In this document: positions 1 to 8,380 of the stretch, piece after piece
How positions within the stretch are numbered: the stretch's first letter is position 1
Layout: each line of letters starts with the position of its first letter
Assembly: GCA_947285985.1 (NCBI GenBank)
Contig: CAMYPB010000015.1
Location: 1 to 16,342 of the forward strand
Direction: 5' to 3'
DNA: 16,342 nt
Origin: an uncultured Holosporaceae bacterium
GTDB lineage: Bacteria > Pseudomonadota > Alphaproteobacteria > RUG11792
Notes under the pieces: model-generated
Databases searched by the model: none
Told to the model about the DNA's origin: nothing
What the model saw: only the letters and a program-made list of their open reading frames with translations
Made by a program: the position numbers and the translations under genes

Positions 1-1
1 A

Positions 2-1084
2 GTTGGGTCTTTGAATCCTGTTATCGTACTCGACGAAATCGACAAATTGGGATCAGATTGGAAAGGAGATCCATCATCCGCCCTCCTCGAAGTTTTGGAT
101 CCTGAGCAAAATAATTCATTTGTTGATCATTATATGGATGTTCCATATGATTTATCGAATGTTATGTTCATAACAACGGCCAATTCCTTGGATATCCCCC
201 TCCCCCTTTTGGATCGTATGGAAATAATAGAATTATCTGGATACACAGAAGATGAAAAATTGAACATCGCAAAAGAACACATAATAAAAAAACAGATTGA
301 ACAAAACGGATTAAAGGAAGACGAGATAGAAATCCAAGATAGTGCTATATATTCGATAATAAGGGATTATACAAGGGAATCGGGTGTTAGAAATCTTGAG
401 AGATGTATAGCGAGACTCTGTCGCAAAGCCGTTCGAAAACTATTACAAGATAAAAGTATAAATAAAGTAATAATCGATGATAATAATATAAAAGACTTCC
501 TCGGTATTCAAAAATACAATTTTCTACATGCCGATACACAGCCTTCTATTGGAGTTGTGTCAGGACTCGCATGGACAGAAATGGGAGGAGATATGCTTTC
601 GATTGAAGGCCTCCTCCTTCCAGGATCTGGAAATATAATATCAACGGGACAACTTGGAGATGTTATGCAAGAATCCATAAAAGCGGCCTATAGCTACGCG
701 AAATCTCAAATGGAGAGATTTAAACTCGATGAAGAAACTTTCTCGAAAAATGATATACATATCCACGTTCCAGAAGGAGCCGTTCCAAAAGATGGGCCAT
801 CAGCTGGAATAACAATTTGTACGACAATTGTTTCAGTTTTGACTAAAAAACCTGTAAAAAACGATATAGCTATGACAGGAGAGATAACTCTTCGTGGGAA
901 AGTTTTGGGAATTGGGGGGCTCAAAGAAAAATTGTTAGCTGCGATTCGAGGAGGTATAAAGAAAGTTTTCATTCCGAAAGAAAATGAAAAGGATCTTGAA
1001 GATCTTCCAAAGAATATAATAGAAACACTTGAAATAAAGTGTGTCTCTCATATTGACGAGGTTTTAGACGAGGCTTTTGTATAA
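2..1084 (+). CDS. lon: Lon ATP-dependent protease, C-terminal part (5' end outside window)
   Basis: Lon is a cytoplasmic AAA+ serine protease that unfolds and degrades damaged and some regulatory proteins. The reading frame is open from base 2, so the gene enters from upstream; the TTG at 11 is an internal Leu codon, not a start. The visible 360 residues begin just before the Walker B motif (VIVLDEIDKLG). They continue through the sensor-1 region (FITTANSLD), the arginine-finger/lid region (LLDRMEIIELSGYT) and the substrate-sensor helices with the RNLER motif, then enter the Lon protease domain. The catalytic Ser lies in PKDGPSAG (codon 800-802) and the catalytic Lys in GGLKEKLLAA (codon 923-925); both are intact, so the enzyme should be active. 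The C-terminus is of normal length. Only two bases separate its stop from the TatD gene, so the two are almost certainly co-transcribed. The N-terminal substrate-binding domain and Walker A motif are not visible. Confidence 0.97.
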   Translation, partial: VGSLNPVIVLDEIDKLGSDWKGDPSSALLEVLDPEQNNSFVDHYMDVPYDLSNVMFITTANSLDIPLPLLDRMEIIELSGYTEDEKLNIAKEHIIKKQIEQNGLKEDEIEIQDSAIYSIIRDYTRESGVRNLERCIARLCRKAVRKLLQDKSINKVIIDDNNIKDFLGIQKYNFLHADTQPSIGVVSGLAWTEMGGDMLSIEGLLLPGSGNIISTGQLGDVMQESIKAAYSYAKSQMERFKLDEETFSKNDIHIHVPEGAVPKDGPSAGITICTTIVSVLTKKPVKNDIAMTGEITLRGKVLGIGGLKEKLLAAIRGGIKKVFIPKENEKDLEDLPKNIIETLEIKCVSHIDEVLDEAFV

Positions 1085-1086
1085 AA

Positions 1087-1878
1087 ATGTTCATAGTTGA
1101 TTCACATTGCCACCTTTTTTATGAGGGGATTGTTGAGAATTTAGACGATAATTTGAAGATTGCGAGAGAAAATGATATAAAGTGTTTTCTCTCTGTTTCA
1201 ACGAGTTTGGAAAGTATTGATATGAATAAAAAAATATCGAATACTCATGATGATGTATTTTATTCTGTTGGTATACATCCAACACACTATGATTCATCGA
1301 TATCCCATAAAACTATACTTCCCTATATTCATGATGATAAAGTCGTTGCGATTGGAGAGGTTGGACTAGATTATTTCTATGACAAGGAAATATCGAGAAA
1401 GGATCAGGAGAAATTATTGAGGGAGATGTTTGAAATATCGAATCACACTACCCTTCCGTATATTTTTCATTCGCGGGATTGTTTTCCGGATATTTTCGAT
1501 ATTATGGATGATTATAAAAATCTTCATAATGGAGTTTTCCACTGTTATACGGGGGATGTTGAAACTGCGAAAATAATATTAGATAAAGGTTTTTATATAT
1601 CGTTCTCTGGGATAATAACATTTAAAAACGCGGGACATTTGATAGATGTCGCGAGGTATATTCCAGATGATAGATTTCTCGTTGAGACGGATTCTCCGTA
1701 TTTAACTCCCGTCCCGTATAGAGGAAGAACGAATAAACCTTCATACGTTAAGTTCGTTGCCGATAAAATAGCGGAAATAAAAAATAAAACACTGAAAGAA
1801 ATCGCAAGTATAACAACCAATAATTTTAAAACATTATTTAATAAAACGAAAAATTTTATTGAGGATAATAATATATGA
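1087..1878 (+). CDS. tatD: TatD-family metal-dependent hydrolase (DNase-like)
   Basis: This is a 263-residue protein of the TatD family, which are TIM-barrel, two-metal hydrolases with 3'-5' exonuclease activity reported for some members. The expected metal ligands are present: DSHCHL at 5-10, the bridging Glu in GEVGLDY (about 91), His in FHSRD (about 128), His in FHCYTGD (about 152) and Asp in ETDSPYLTP (about 202). The family tail motif RGRTNKPSYV follows. The length is normal for the family. The ATG lies two bases after the lon stop; no good Shine-Dalgarno is seen at the usual distance (GAGG sits about 14 bases upstream, inside lon), so translation is probably coupled to lon. The gene overlaps the next one by four bases (ATGA). 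Within the family the exact role (DNA repair, tRNA processing or D-aminoacyl-tRNA hydrolysis) cannot be told from sequence. Confidence 0.93.
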   Translation: MFIVDSHCHLFYEGIVENLDDNLKIARENDIKCFLSVSTSLESIDMNKKISNTHDDVFYSVGIHPTHYDSSISHKTILPYIHDDKVVAIGEVGLDYFYDKEISRKDQEKLLREMFEISNHTTLPYIFHSRDCFPDIFDIMDDYKNLHNGVFHCYTGDVETAKIILDKGFYISFSGIITFKNAGHLIDVARYIPDDRFLVETDSPYLTPVPYRGRTNKPSYVKFVADKIAEIKNKTLKEIASITTNNFKTLFNKTKNFIEDNNI

Positions 1879-3296
1879 TAAAGAGTAAATTATTGTTGAA
1901 GATATCGATAGTTGCATTATTTTCATCTGCTGGACTCTATATCATTCACAACTGGAACAATTATGATTCAATAGAACCTCAAAATATAAAGTATTCCTCG
2001 ATAGATATTGATATAAAAAATATAAAGACTAAGTATACGAAAAATGATATCTGGTTTATAAAGAATGATAAGCCAGTCGTTGCCTTTCAAATAATCTTTA
2101 GAAATGAAGGGCAAAGAAATTTTAAGGATAAACCTGGAATATTGGGATTGTTGTGTAATTCAATATTTGAAGGTGTGGGAAATTATAATAAATCCCAAAT
2201 CTATGAAAAAATAATCGACAATAATATCTCGATAGATTTTTCACATGACAACGACAATATAATTCTATCAGTCTATACGATTTCAAAAAATTTTAAGATG
2301 GTCATGGATTTGTTGTCTGACATCCTAACAAAATCCCACTTCCCATCATCAAATCTTGAGAATAACAAGGATGAGATCATAAAGGGATTATCTCAATCGA
2401 AATTTTCAACGGAAAGTGTTGGTATGGATCTCCTCACGAAAACGATCTATAAAAAGGATCATCCGTATTATTCCACAATCGATGATATCTTGAATAATAT
2501 AAAAAATTATACACATGATGATATAATTGAAGTATACAATAAAATATTCACCTCAAAAAATGCGATTATATCAATCTCAGGAAATATAACAGAAGAAGAA
2601 ATAACAAAAGAATTTAATATATTATTCGAAAAATTACAAATAAAACATAACAATTTTAAGAATGTCAAGCAGGAGACAAATTTCGAGAATATAGGATCAA
2701 TAAAATATGAAGTATTAAATAATCCGATGTCCTCGATATACTTCGCAATACCTGGGATATTGAAGGATGATAAAAATCTATACTCTGTTATAATTGCAAA
2801 TATGATTCTAGGTGGACGTGATGCGATCTTCAATACTCGTCTCTTCAAGGATATACGCGATAAACAAGGACTCGTCTATAATATTTCGACATCTCTCTCG
2901 AATAGTGATTGTTTGAGTATGATTTTGGGATTCGCGTCAACTCGCCCTGAAAATATTGATAAGATAATAGACTCCATAAAAAACGAATTCAAAACCTTTG
3001 CGGAAAAAGGAATTACGAAAGAAGAACTAGAATATTATAAAATTATTGTCTCATCTCACAAGACAATTATGAATTCGAAGGATCTCGTCTCATTCATAAC
3101 ATCCCTTCGTCTCATGAATATCGATAAAAAATCCATAAAAAATTATATGAACAATTTTTATGATCTGAAATTAGATGACGTCAATAAAATAATGAAAAAT
3201 GTGTTTGATTATAGAAAACTAACATTTATAATAGCAGGTCCAAATAATAATACAAAATTGGAGAATAATAGCAATGAAAATACTAAAAATCATTAG
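1875..3296 (+). CDS. M16-family peptidase-like protein lacking the zinc site (non-catalytic partner)
   Basis: This 473-residue protein has the M16B fold pattern (processing-peptidase/PqqL-like). The zinc-binding HxxEH helix is replaced: the equivalent stretch after the first strands reads LLCNSIFEGVG, with no His pair. It does keep the C-terminal half signature of non-catalytic partners, LFKDIRDKQGLVYNIS (Arg plus Tyr, around 325-340), which in characterised pairs helps bind substrate. A hydrophobic N-terminal segment (about 5-25) without a clear cleavage site suggests a membrane anchor or signal peptide placing it in the periplasm. It starts inside the tatD stop (ATGA) and overlaps the catalytic M16 gene by 23 bases, so the two are translationally coupled and probably form a heterodimer. 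The inference is a regulatory or substrate-holding subunit, not an active protease. Confidence 0.88.
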   Translation: MIKSKLLLKISIVALFSSAGLYIIHNWNNYDSIEPQNIKYSSIDIDIKNIKTKYTKNDIWFIKNDKPVVAFQIIFRNEGQRNFKDKPGILGLLCNSIFEGVGNYNKSQIYEKIIDNNISIDFSHDNDNIILSVYTISKNFKMVMDLLSDILTKSHFPSSNLENNKDEIIKGLSQSKFSTESVGMDLLTKTIYKKDHPYYSTIDDILNNIKNYTHDDIIEVYNKIFTSKNAIISISGNITEEEITKEFNILFEKLQIKHNNFKNVKQETNFENIGSIKYEVLNNPMSSIYFAIPGILKDDKNLYSVIIANMILGGRDAIFNTRLFKDIRDKQGLVYNISTSLSNSDCLSMILGFASTRPENIDKIIDSIKNEFKTFAEKGITKEELEYYKIIVSSHKTIMNSKDLVSFITSLRLMNIDKKSIKNYMNNFYDLKLDDVNKIMKNVFDYRKLTFIIAGPNNNTKLENNSNENTKNH

Positions 3297-4626
3297 TACA
3301 TTCCTAATAAATATTTGTATTTGTATTTCGATATCCTCTGATTTTCATATCGATATACTCGATGAAACCCTTGAAAACGGAATACGTCTTATTGTTGTTC
3401 CTATGAAATCAAATAAATGCGTAAAATTTGGTATAATTTATAATGTGGGAAGTATGGATGATCCTATAGGAAAAATCGGATTATCTCACTTCCTCGAACA
3501 TATGATGTTCAAGGGAACGAAGACTATTCCTGGAAATAAGTATAAATATCTCATCGATAAATATAATTCAAATACAAATGCGTTCACAAGCGAGGATATA
3601 ACGTGTTATTATTATGTTTTGCAATCTGAATTCTTAGATATAAATATGAAATTAGAAGCAGATCGTATGCAAAATCTATCCCTCGATCAAGACGATATAA
3701 ACTCTGAAAAACAAGTTATCCTCAAAGAAAGAAATATGATGATGGAATCCGATCCTAAAACAATGTATGTGATAGAAACAATTTTAAAGAGTTTGTATTT
3801 ATATTCGAATTATTCATATCCTGTCATTGGATATAAACATCAAATTGAATCATATGATCGTCCGTCTTTAAAAAAACATTATAACAAATTTTATACACCA
3901 TCAAACGCAACGATCCTCATAGTTGGAGATATCTCAAAAGAAGAGGCCCTCAAAAAAACGAAACTATATTTCGGATTTATAAAATCTGGAAAAAAAATCG
4001 AAAGGAAACGTGTTGTGGATCCAAAAGATATGGGTATACACCACATCATAGATCACGCATCTAAACAGATCACAACGAAAGATATAGGAATCGTCTATAA
4101 TATCGATCGTGAAAAATTCAATAATTTTAAGAATATATTGATAAATAAAATAATAATTACGATGCTATCAGGATCAAATAGATCATACCTCTACAAAAAT
4201 ATAGTCATCGAAAAAAATATGGCCTACAATCTCGATGGATCTTTGGACATACGTTTGTATGATAAAATTTTATACATCATAAACGCAGATCTGACAAATC
4301 AAACAAATTTTATGAATATAAGAAAGGAAATCGAAAAATATATCGAACTCTTCCAGAAAAAAATTCACGATAAATCAAAAGATATTATTGAGATGTTTGA
4401 AATAACTAAAAATTCAATAAAAAATCTTATATTATTAGACAAAGATGACCCAGAGCGTATGTTCGATATGATCCTTCAATACACAATATTGAATTATAAA
4501 ACAGAGGACATAAAAAATATATATCAAATATTAGATAGTATAACATTTGAAGATATACTCCATAATATTGATGGTATATTTAACAATCAAGTATTAGTCG
4601 TTTATAATCATCCAAAAAGTAAATAA
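3274..4626 (+). CDS. M16-family zinc metallopeptidase, catalytic subunit, exported
   Basis: This 450-residue M16 peptidase has an intact inverted zinc motif: His72, Glu75 and His76 in SHFLEHMMFKGT. The downstream Glu ligand is at about 152 (VILKERNM), the spacing expected for the family. The N-terminus (MKILKIISTFLINICICISISS) looks like a cleavable signal peptide, so it should act in the periplasm on peptides or unfolded polypeptides. The second half carries the weakened Arg/Tyr motif region (YLYKNIVIEKNMAYNL). The start is supported by GGAG about ten bases upstream, inside the preceding gene. The immediate neighbour is the zinc-site-less partner; unusually, the inactive gene comes first. 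Bacterial relatives include PqqL and mitochondrial-processing-peptidase-like proteins of Alphaproteobacteria. The substrate is unknown. Confidence 0.93.
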   Translation: MKILKIISTFLINICICISISSDFHIDILDETLENGIRLIVVPMKSNKCVKFGIIYNVGSMDDPIGKIGLSHFLEHMMFKGTKTIPGNKYKYLIDKYNSNTNAFTSEDITCYYYVLQSEFLDINMKLEADRMQNLSLDQDDINSEKQVILKERNMMMESDPKTMYVIETILKSLYLYSNYSYPVIGYKHQIESYDRPSLKKHYNKFYTPSNATILIVGDISKEEALKKTKLYFGFIKSGKKIERKRVVDPKDMGIHHIIDHASKQITTKDIGIVYNIDREKFNNFKNILINKIIITMLSGSNRSYLYKNIVIEKNMAYNLDGSLDIRLYDKILYIINADLTNQTNFMNIRKEIEKYIELFQKKIHDKSKDIIEMFEITKNSIKNLILLDKDDPERMFDMILQYTILNYKTEDIKNIYQILDSITFEDILHNIDGIFNNQVLVVYNHPKSK

Positions 4627-4640
4627 AGGAATATAATTTT

Positions 4641-5945
4641 ATGAGTATTCAGCATAAAGAATTAAATTTTATTGCACTTATTTCAATAGTTATAGGGAGT
4701 CAGATAGGATCTGGCGCGTTTCTCCTTCCTTCTTTATTGGCTCCATATGGCCCTATAGGACTTTTTGGATGGATTATATCTGTTTCGGGAGCTATTTCCT
4801 TGGCCCTCATATTTTCAGAATTATCTTCAAAACTCCCGAAAAATGGGGGTCCTCACGTTTATGTGAGTCACGCTTTCGGACGATCGGCTGGATTTTTCAC
4901 GGCATGGATATACTGGCTTATTTCTTGGTCGAGTAATTCCGTTTTACTTGTCACAACTGTTAATTACCTAACGGTTATTACGGGAAATCTAACATCAACT
5001 GAAATTATACTCATCGAAATATCAGTTTTATTTATCATCACATTCATCAATATATTGGGTGTGAAATTTTCTGGAAAAGTTGAGACAATTTTGACATTCC
5101 TAAAAATTACTCCTCTTATTATACTTCCAATATTATTCATGTTTTTCTTTGATATAAATAATTTAGATTTTCATAGATTGTCACATGATAATATAAATTG
5201 TTCTGATATTTCATCGATTATTTCAAAGACAGCCCTCCTAACATTCTGGTGTTTTATAGGAGTTGAGTGCGCGACGACTCCTGCAGAAAGTGTCAAAAAT
5301 CCAAAGAAAACGATCCCTATGGCCATTATATTGGGAACATGTTGTGTTGCTTTCATATACCTCATGAATTCGATATCTGTCATTGGAATAACGGGATTCA
5401 ACACACTCCTAAAATCAAGTGCGTCATACGCCTTGGCTATGGATAAAGTATTTGGAAGTATAAGCAATATATTTATAAGTATAACAGCTATAATCGTTTG
5501 TATTGGGACACTAAATGCGTGGACATTGACAAGTGGACAGATTGCGTATGGCGCGTATGAAGATAAATTATTCCCAAAAATATTCGGAAAAACGAATAAA
5601 TCTGGAGCTCCAATTTCCGCACTATTGATTTCATCATTTGGGATGATTCCATTCTTCATAATCGAACAGATGGATTTCGGACATGGACTCGATAAATTGA
5701 TCGATCTGTTAGTCAGTATATTCCTCATAATATATCTCGTCTGTTGCGTCTCATATCTCAAGATGATCAAAATATGGAAAAAAACAAAGGTGGAAAAAAT
5801 TAGAGCGTATACTTTGTCATATTTCGCGATTATTTTCTGTCTATTTGTTCTCTCTCAAGATATAATAGCATCTTTCACAGTGTTTATCATATTTATTATA
5901 TTAGGTATACCTATTTTTATAAAAAACAAACATAATATAAAATAA
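4641..5945 (+). CDS. APC-superfamily amino-acid permease, AdiC-like arginine/agmatine or basic amino-acid antiporter
   Basis: This 434-residue inner-membrane protein has about twelve hydrophobic segments and resembles AdiC/PotE/CadB-type antiporters. Recognisable sites are the helix-1 motif IGSGAFLLP, YWLISWSSN (position of AdiC Asn101), FWCFIGVECAT (positions of AdiC Trp202 and Glu208) followed by a typical ESVKNPKKTIP loop, and LNAWTLTSGQ (position of AdiC Trp293). AdiC Asn22 appears replaced (GSQIGSG rather than GNIMGSG), so substrate preference may differ. AAAGGA lies about ten bases before the ATG. It is 14 bases downstream of the M16 gene, making it the likely last gene of the lon-tatD-M16-M16 transcript. 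A fitting role is import or exchange of an amino acid released by proteolysis or taken from a host (inference). The ligand cannot be assigned from sequence. Confidence 0.88.
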   Translation: MSIQHKELNFIALISIVIGSQIGSGAFLLPSLLAPYGPIGLFGWIISVSGAISLALIFSELSSKLPKNGGPHVYVSHAFGRSAGFFTAWIYWLISWSSNSVLLVTTVNYLTVITGNLTSTEIILIEISVLFIITFINILGVKFSGKVETILTFLKITPLIILPILFMFFFDINNLDFHRLSHDNINCSDISSIISKTALLTFWCFIGVECATTPAESVKNPKKTIPMAIILGTCCVAFIYLMNSISVIGITGFNTLLKSSASYALAMDKVFGSISNIFISITAIIVCIGTLNAWTLTSGQIAYGAYEDKLFPKIFGKTNKSGAPISALLISSFGMIPFFIIEQMDFGHGLDKLIDLLVSIFLIIYLVCCVSYLKMIKIWKKTKVEKIRAYTLSYFAIIFCLFVLSQDIIASFTVFIIFIILGIPIFIKNKHNIK

Positions 5946-5971
5946 TTATACACTAAAATATTTTAAAATTA

Positions 5972-6001
5972 TTGAATTAATATTGTGATATAACATATAA
6001 T
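5972..6001 (+). promoter_or_regulatory. Putative sigma-70-type promoter for the exported protein gene at 6047
   Basis: A TTGAAT -35 hexamer (5972-5977) and a perfect TATAAT -10 (5996-6001) are separated by 18 bases. They lie in the 101-base gap after the antiporter gene and about 45 bases before the ATG of the next gene. That gene also has a strong GGAGG Shine-Dalgarno nine bases before its start. The AT-rich setting makes chance -10 matches common, so only the combination gives weight. Confidence 0.5.
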
Positions 6002-6046
6002 ATAAATAGCGTAGAGATTAGTTTTCATATTTGGAGGATTTGTGAA

Positions 6047-7447
6047 ATGCTAAATAAAAACAAATTTAATACCTACCTCTATATCACAACATTTTTTGCA
6101 ATAAATCAACTTGCGTATTCTTCTGATATACAGAATATTGATAGTATAAAATCATTGAAGAATACTCCAAGTGAAATAAATCAAAGTACTAGTGTTTTAT
6201 TGCAGCCTTCTAGATTGTTGTGTGATGTCTCACAATTGCAAATACCGAGTGTTTTATCTCATCTCACAAAAATTGATAAAAAACTTATAAAAATGCAATA
6301 TGAATATATCAAACGAAATAAAGATTTCGATACCCTCTTGATAATGAATGCAAAAGGAAAAACACAATGTGTCGCTATATCATTGCTCGCACATATCTTC
6401 GAAACATTCCTCTCACAATCTTCATCATCAGAATCAAAAACAGGAAGTGTATCCCCAAACAACAATATTTCCCTTGGAAAAGTTATCAACACATCCCTTG
6501 GAATATCTTATGGAACGATCCCATCCGTCACGATCGCGTCAGAAAAACAGTTGTTGATGTCTATATCATATCTCCTCCCCCTTGAAACTATGAGGATCTT
6601 ATCGCCTTCAAAATCGATCGCAACATCCGTTATATATCTAACTCAAAATATTGCAACAGGATGTCTGACCAAGAAAAAAGTGGATGTCTCAAATCCAGGA
6701 GTCGATCAAAAAGAATTATACAATCTGAAATACGACGCATTCTCAAATACAAACTCCCTCAAAGAATGTCTATCAAAAATCTTTGGAAATACAACTCTAA
6801 AAAGAAGTCCAAAAGCGGAATTCGCGATGAACGTTTCATCGAGTGATACCCTCTCAAAAATTATATTAAAAAATATTAAAATAGAAGATAAATTCACTAA
6901 TAGAAAAATTAAATCAATTTTTAAGGATGCACTACTCAACACAACATCAGAAATCGCAGGTCTCCTTCTCGACAAAAATATTGAGAACACAATAGAAGGA
7001 ATGACAAACTCAGATGACAAAGATCCAGAAATCGAGGGTATCAACTCGAATCAGATGATTATCGACCTCACAGAACCGATCAACAACAAAGAAATAGAAG
7101 AACCCTTCAAATTCGAAGATATCATTCAAAAATTAACGTCATATAAACCCGATAAAAATCTCATTATCATCAGTTTAAATGCAACAACATCCCCTCTCTC
7201 GAAAAATAGTAGTGATGTGGATCTTTCATTATCCCCCCTCATAACAAAACATTCAAACCACACGAAAACTATACTCCTGCCCTACCAGATTAGTATCCCG
7301 GATTTTATGTATGACAAGGAAATGAATCAAGAAAATTCATCAAAACTACATGATACCCTGAAAGAATATATTATGTCCGAGAAAAATGCAGGACTAAAAA
7401 ATACGACGGAAAAATTATTAGAATTGTTATCGAAGAAGATAAAATGA
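6047..7447 (+). CDS. Unrecognised exported protein, 466 residues
   Basis: I do not recognise a family. The first 25 or so residues (MLNKNKFNTYLYITTFFAINQLAYS) form a plausible Sec signal peptide ending before SD, so the product is probably periplasmic, outer-membrane-associated or secreted. The mature part has no further obvious membrane segment and has four cysteines (59, 108, 206, 241), which could form two disulfides. A low-complexity Ser-rich stretch (about 124-140, SQSSSSESKTGS) may be a linker. An acidic, polar region lies around 320-360, and the C-terminus (from about 420) is charged and helix-prone, ending KKIK. The start is well supported by GGAGG and an upstream promoter. It is transcribed alone, between the protease/antiporter run and the convergent secB. 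It may be lineage-specific; an effector or envelope role is conceivable but unsupported. Confidence 0.85.
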   Translation: MLNKNKFNTYLYITTFFAINQLAYSSDIQNIDSIKSLKNTPSEINQSTSVLLQPSRLLCDVSQLQIPSVLSHLTKIDKKLIKMQYEYIKRNKDFDTLLIMNAKGKTQCVAISLLAHIFETFLSQSSSSESKTGSVSPNNNISLGKVINTSLGISYGTIPSVTIASEKQLLMSISYLLPLETMRILSPSKSIATSVIYLTQNIATGCLTKKKVDVSNPGVDQKELYNLKYDAFSNTNSLKECLSKIFGNTTLKRSPKAEFAMNVSSSDTLSKIILKNIKIEDKFTNRKIKSIFKDALLNTTSEIAGLLLDKNIENTIEGMTNSDDKDPEIEGINSNQMIIDLTEPINNKEIEEPFKFEDIIQKLTSYKPDKNLIIISLNATTSPLSKNSSDVDLSLSPLITKHSNHTKTILLPYQISIPDFMYDKEMNQENSSKLHDTLKEYIMSEKNAGLKNTTEKLLELLSKKIK

Positions 7448-7451
7448 AAAT

Positions 7452-7483
7452 TAAAAAAATTTGGGGATTTCAAAAAAATCCCC
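7452..7483 (-). terminator. Rho-independent terminator of rpmB-secB
   Basis: An 8-bp perfect stem (GGGGATTT at 7463-7470 with AAATCCCC at 7476-7483) has a 5-base loop. Read on the minus strand, it lies 11 bases after the secB stop and is followed by a U-rich tract (7452-7462 and beyond). On the plus strand the same hairpin begins 15 bases after the stop of the 6047 gene but lacks a T-tract, so it would terminate that transcript less well. Confidence 0.8.
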
Positions 7484-7494
7484 GCAATATATCA

Positions 7495-7983
7495 TTAGTT
7501 TTTGACGGCCTCATTTTTTTCAGCTTGTGCCTTCTTGTTTTGAACATACAAAGAAGCAAAATCTATAGGCTCAATCAAAAGAGGAGGATATCCCCCGTTC
7601 CTCGTTGTCTCCGCAATAATAGAACGGACAAATGGGAACATCAAAAATGGACAATGTACTAATAAAACAGGTTCCAAAACATCAGGCTTCAAATTTGGAT
7701 CAACAGTGACTAATGCAGCATAAACCATCTCGCACACAAAAATATCCTTGTCATTTATGAAAGACTTGACATTGACTTTCATTGCAACTTCAAAATGACT
7801 CTCCTGTAATTTCGAAACATTCGTCTCAACATTAACAGAAACCTGAGGTTGATCTTTATTTTCCTGATATTTTATCAAAAAATTTGGATTCTCAAAAGAA
7901 AGATCCTTTAAATATTGATCATTTATAATAAATGGGTATTGCATTTTCTGTTGATTATTAGTTTCACTCTTATTTTCAGCCAT
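7495..7983 (-). CDS. secB: Protein-export chaperone SecB
   Basis: SecB is a tetrameric cytoplasmic chaperone that keeps presecretory proteins unfolded and hands them to SecA. The 162-residue product matches SecB along its length: a short charged N-terminus, YLKDLSFENPN, the HFEVAMKVNV strand region, FVCEMVYAALVTV, and the highly typical LLVHCPFLMFPFVRSII and GGYPPLLIEPIDFASLY. The charged tail (KKAQAEKNEAVKN) is as in the family. GGAGG lies about nine bases before the ATG. It is 27 bases downstream of rpmB and the two probably share one transcript, ended by the hairpin at 7452-7483. Its presence fits the several exported proteins encoded in the same window. Confidence 0.97.
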   Translation of the reverse strand: MAENKSETNNQQKMQYPFIINDQYLKDLSFENPNFLIKYQENKDQPQVSVNVETNVSKLQESHFEVAMKVNVKSFINDKDIFVCEMVYAALVTVDPNLKPDVLEPVLLVHCPFLMFPFVRSIIAETTRNGGYPPLLIEPIDFASLYVQNKKAQAEKNEAVKN

Positions 7984-8010
7984 CAGATATCCTCCAAAAA
8001 AAATCTATAA

Positions 8011-8298
8011 CTATTTCGATCCCTGTTTCATCTCAATAACCTTCTTGAGAGCAGCAGCCTTCTTTCCAAGTTTTTCAACCTTTGCATTCAAGAGATAATT
8101 ATCAAGTCCACCCTTCGCTTCAACAGTTCTTATCGCCTTCGTACACACCCTCAAACTAATAGTTCTATTCAGTGTGTCACTCAAAAACGAAACCCTTTGA
8201 AGATTCGGCAAGAAACGACGCCTTGTTTTATTGTTAGCATGACTAACATTATTTCCATAAAGAACAGCCTTACCTGTTATTTCACAACGTCTAGACAT
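8011..8298 (-). CDS. rpmB: 50S ribosomal protein L28
   Basis: The 95-residue product has the bL28 signature: MSRRCEITGKAVLYGNNVSHANNKTRRRF, then NLQRVSFLSDTLNRTISLRVCTKAIRTVEAKGGLDNYLL. It carries the C-terminal extension usual in Alphaproteobacteria (total about 95 rather than 78 residues). Of the Cys-x2-Cys zinc pairs found in some L28 forms only single cysteines remain, so this is a zinc-independent type. An AGGAA Shine-Dalgarno lies about seven bases before the ATG. It is the first gene of a two-gene unit with secB, under the strong promoter at 8350-8380. Confidence 0.97.
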   Translation of the reverse strand: MSRRCEITGKAVLYGNNVSHANNKTRRRFLPNLQRVSFLSDTLNRTISLRVCTKAIRTVEAKGGLDNYLLNAKVEKLGKKAAALKKVIEMKQGSK

Positions 8299-8349
8299 AA
8301 TAAATTCCTAAAATTAAACAAATATAAAAAATAATCCGACCTAGTCTAT

Positions 8350-8380
8350 ATAATATCAGTTTTATGGTATACCCTGTCAA
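8350..8380 (-). promoter_or_regulatory. Strong sigma-70-type promoter of rpmB-secB
   Basis: On the minus strand a perfect TTGACA (8380-8375) is followed by GATATT after 17 bases, or TATTAT (8355-8350) after 19 bases. The likely transcript start lies about 45 bases before the rpmB ATG. This is the clearest promoter in the window and fits a highly expressed ribosomal protein gene. Confidence 0.7.

Noticed and set aside
11..13. TTG as a start codon for the Lon fragment
   Set aside because: The frame is open from base 2 and the codons before the TTG (Val-Gly-Ser) continue the Lon sequence; the gene simply enters from upstream.
5171..5770. A 199-codon open frame on the minus strand opposite the antiporter
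   Set aside because: It is an antisense shadow of a membrane-protein gene, with no ribosome-binding site or recognisable domain.
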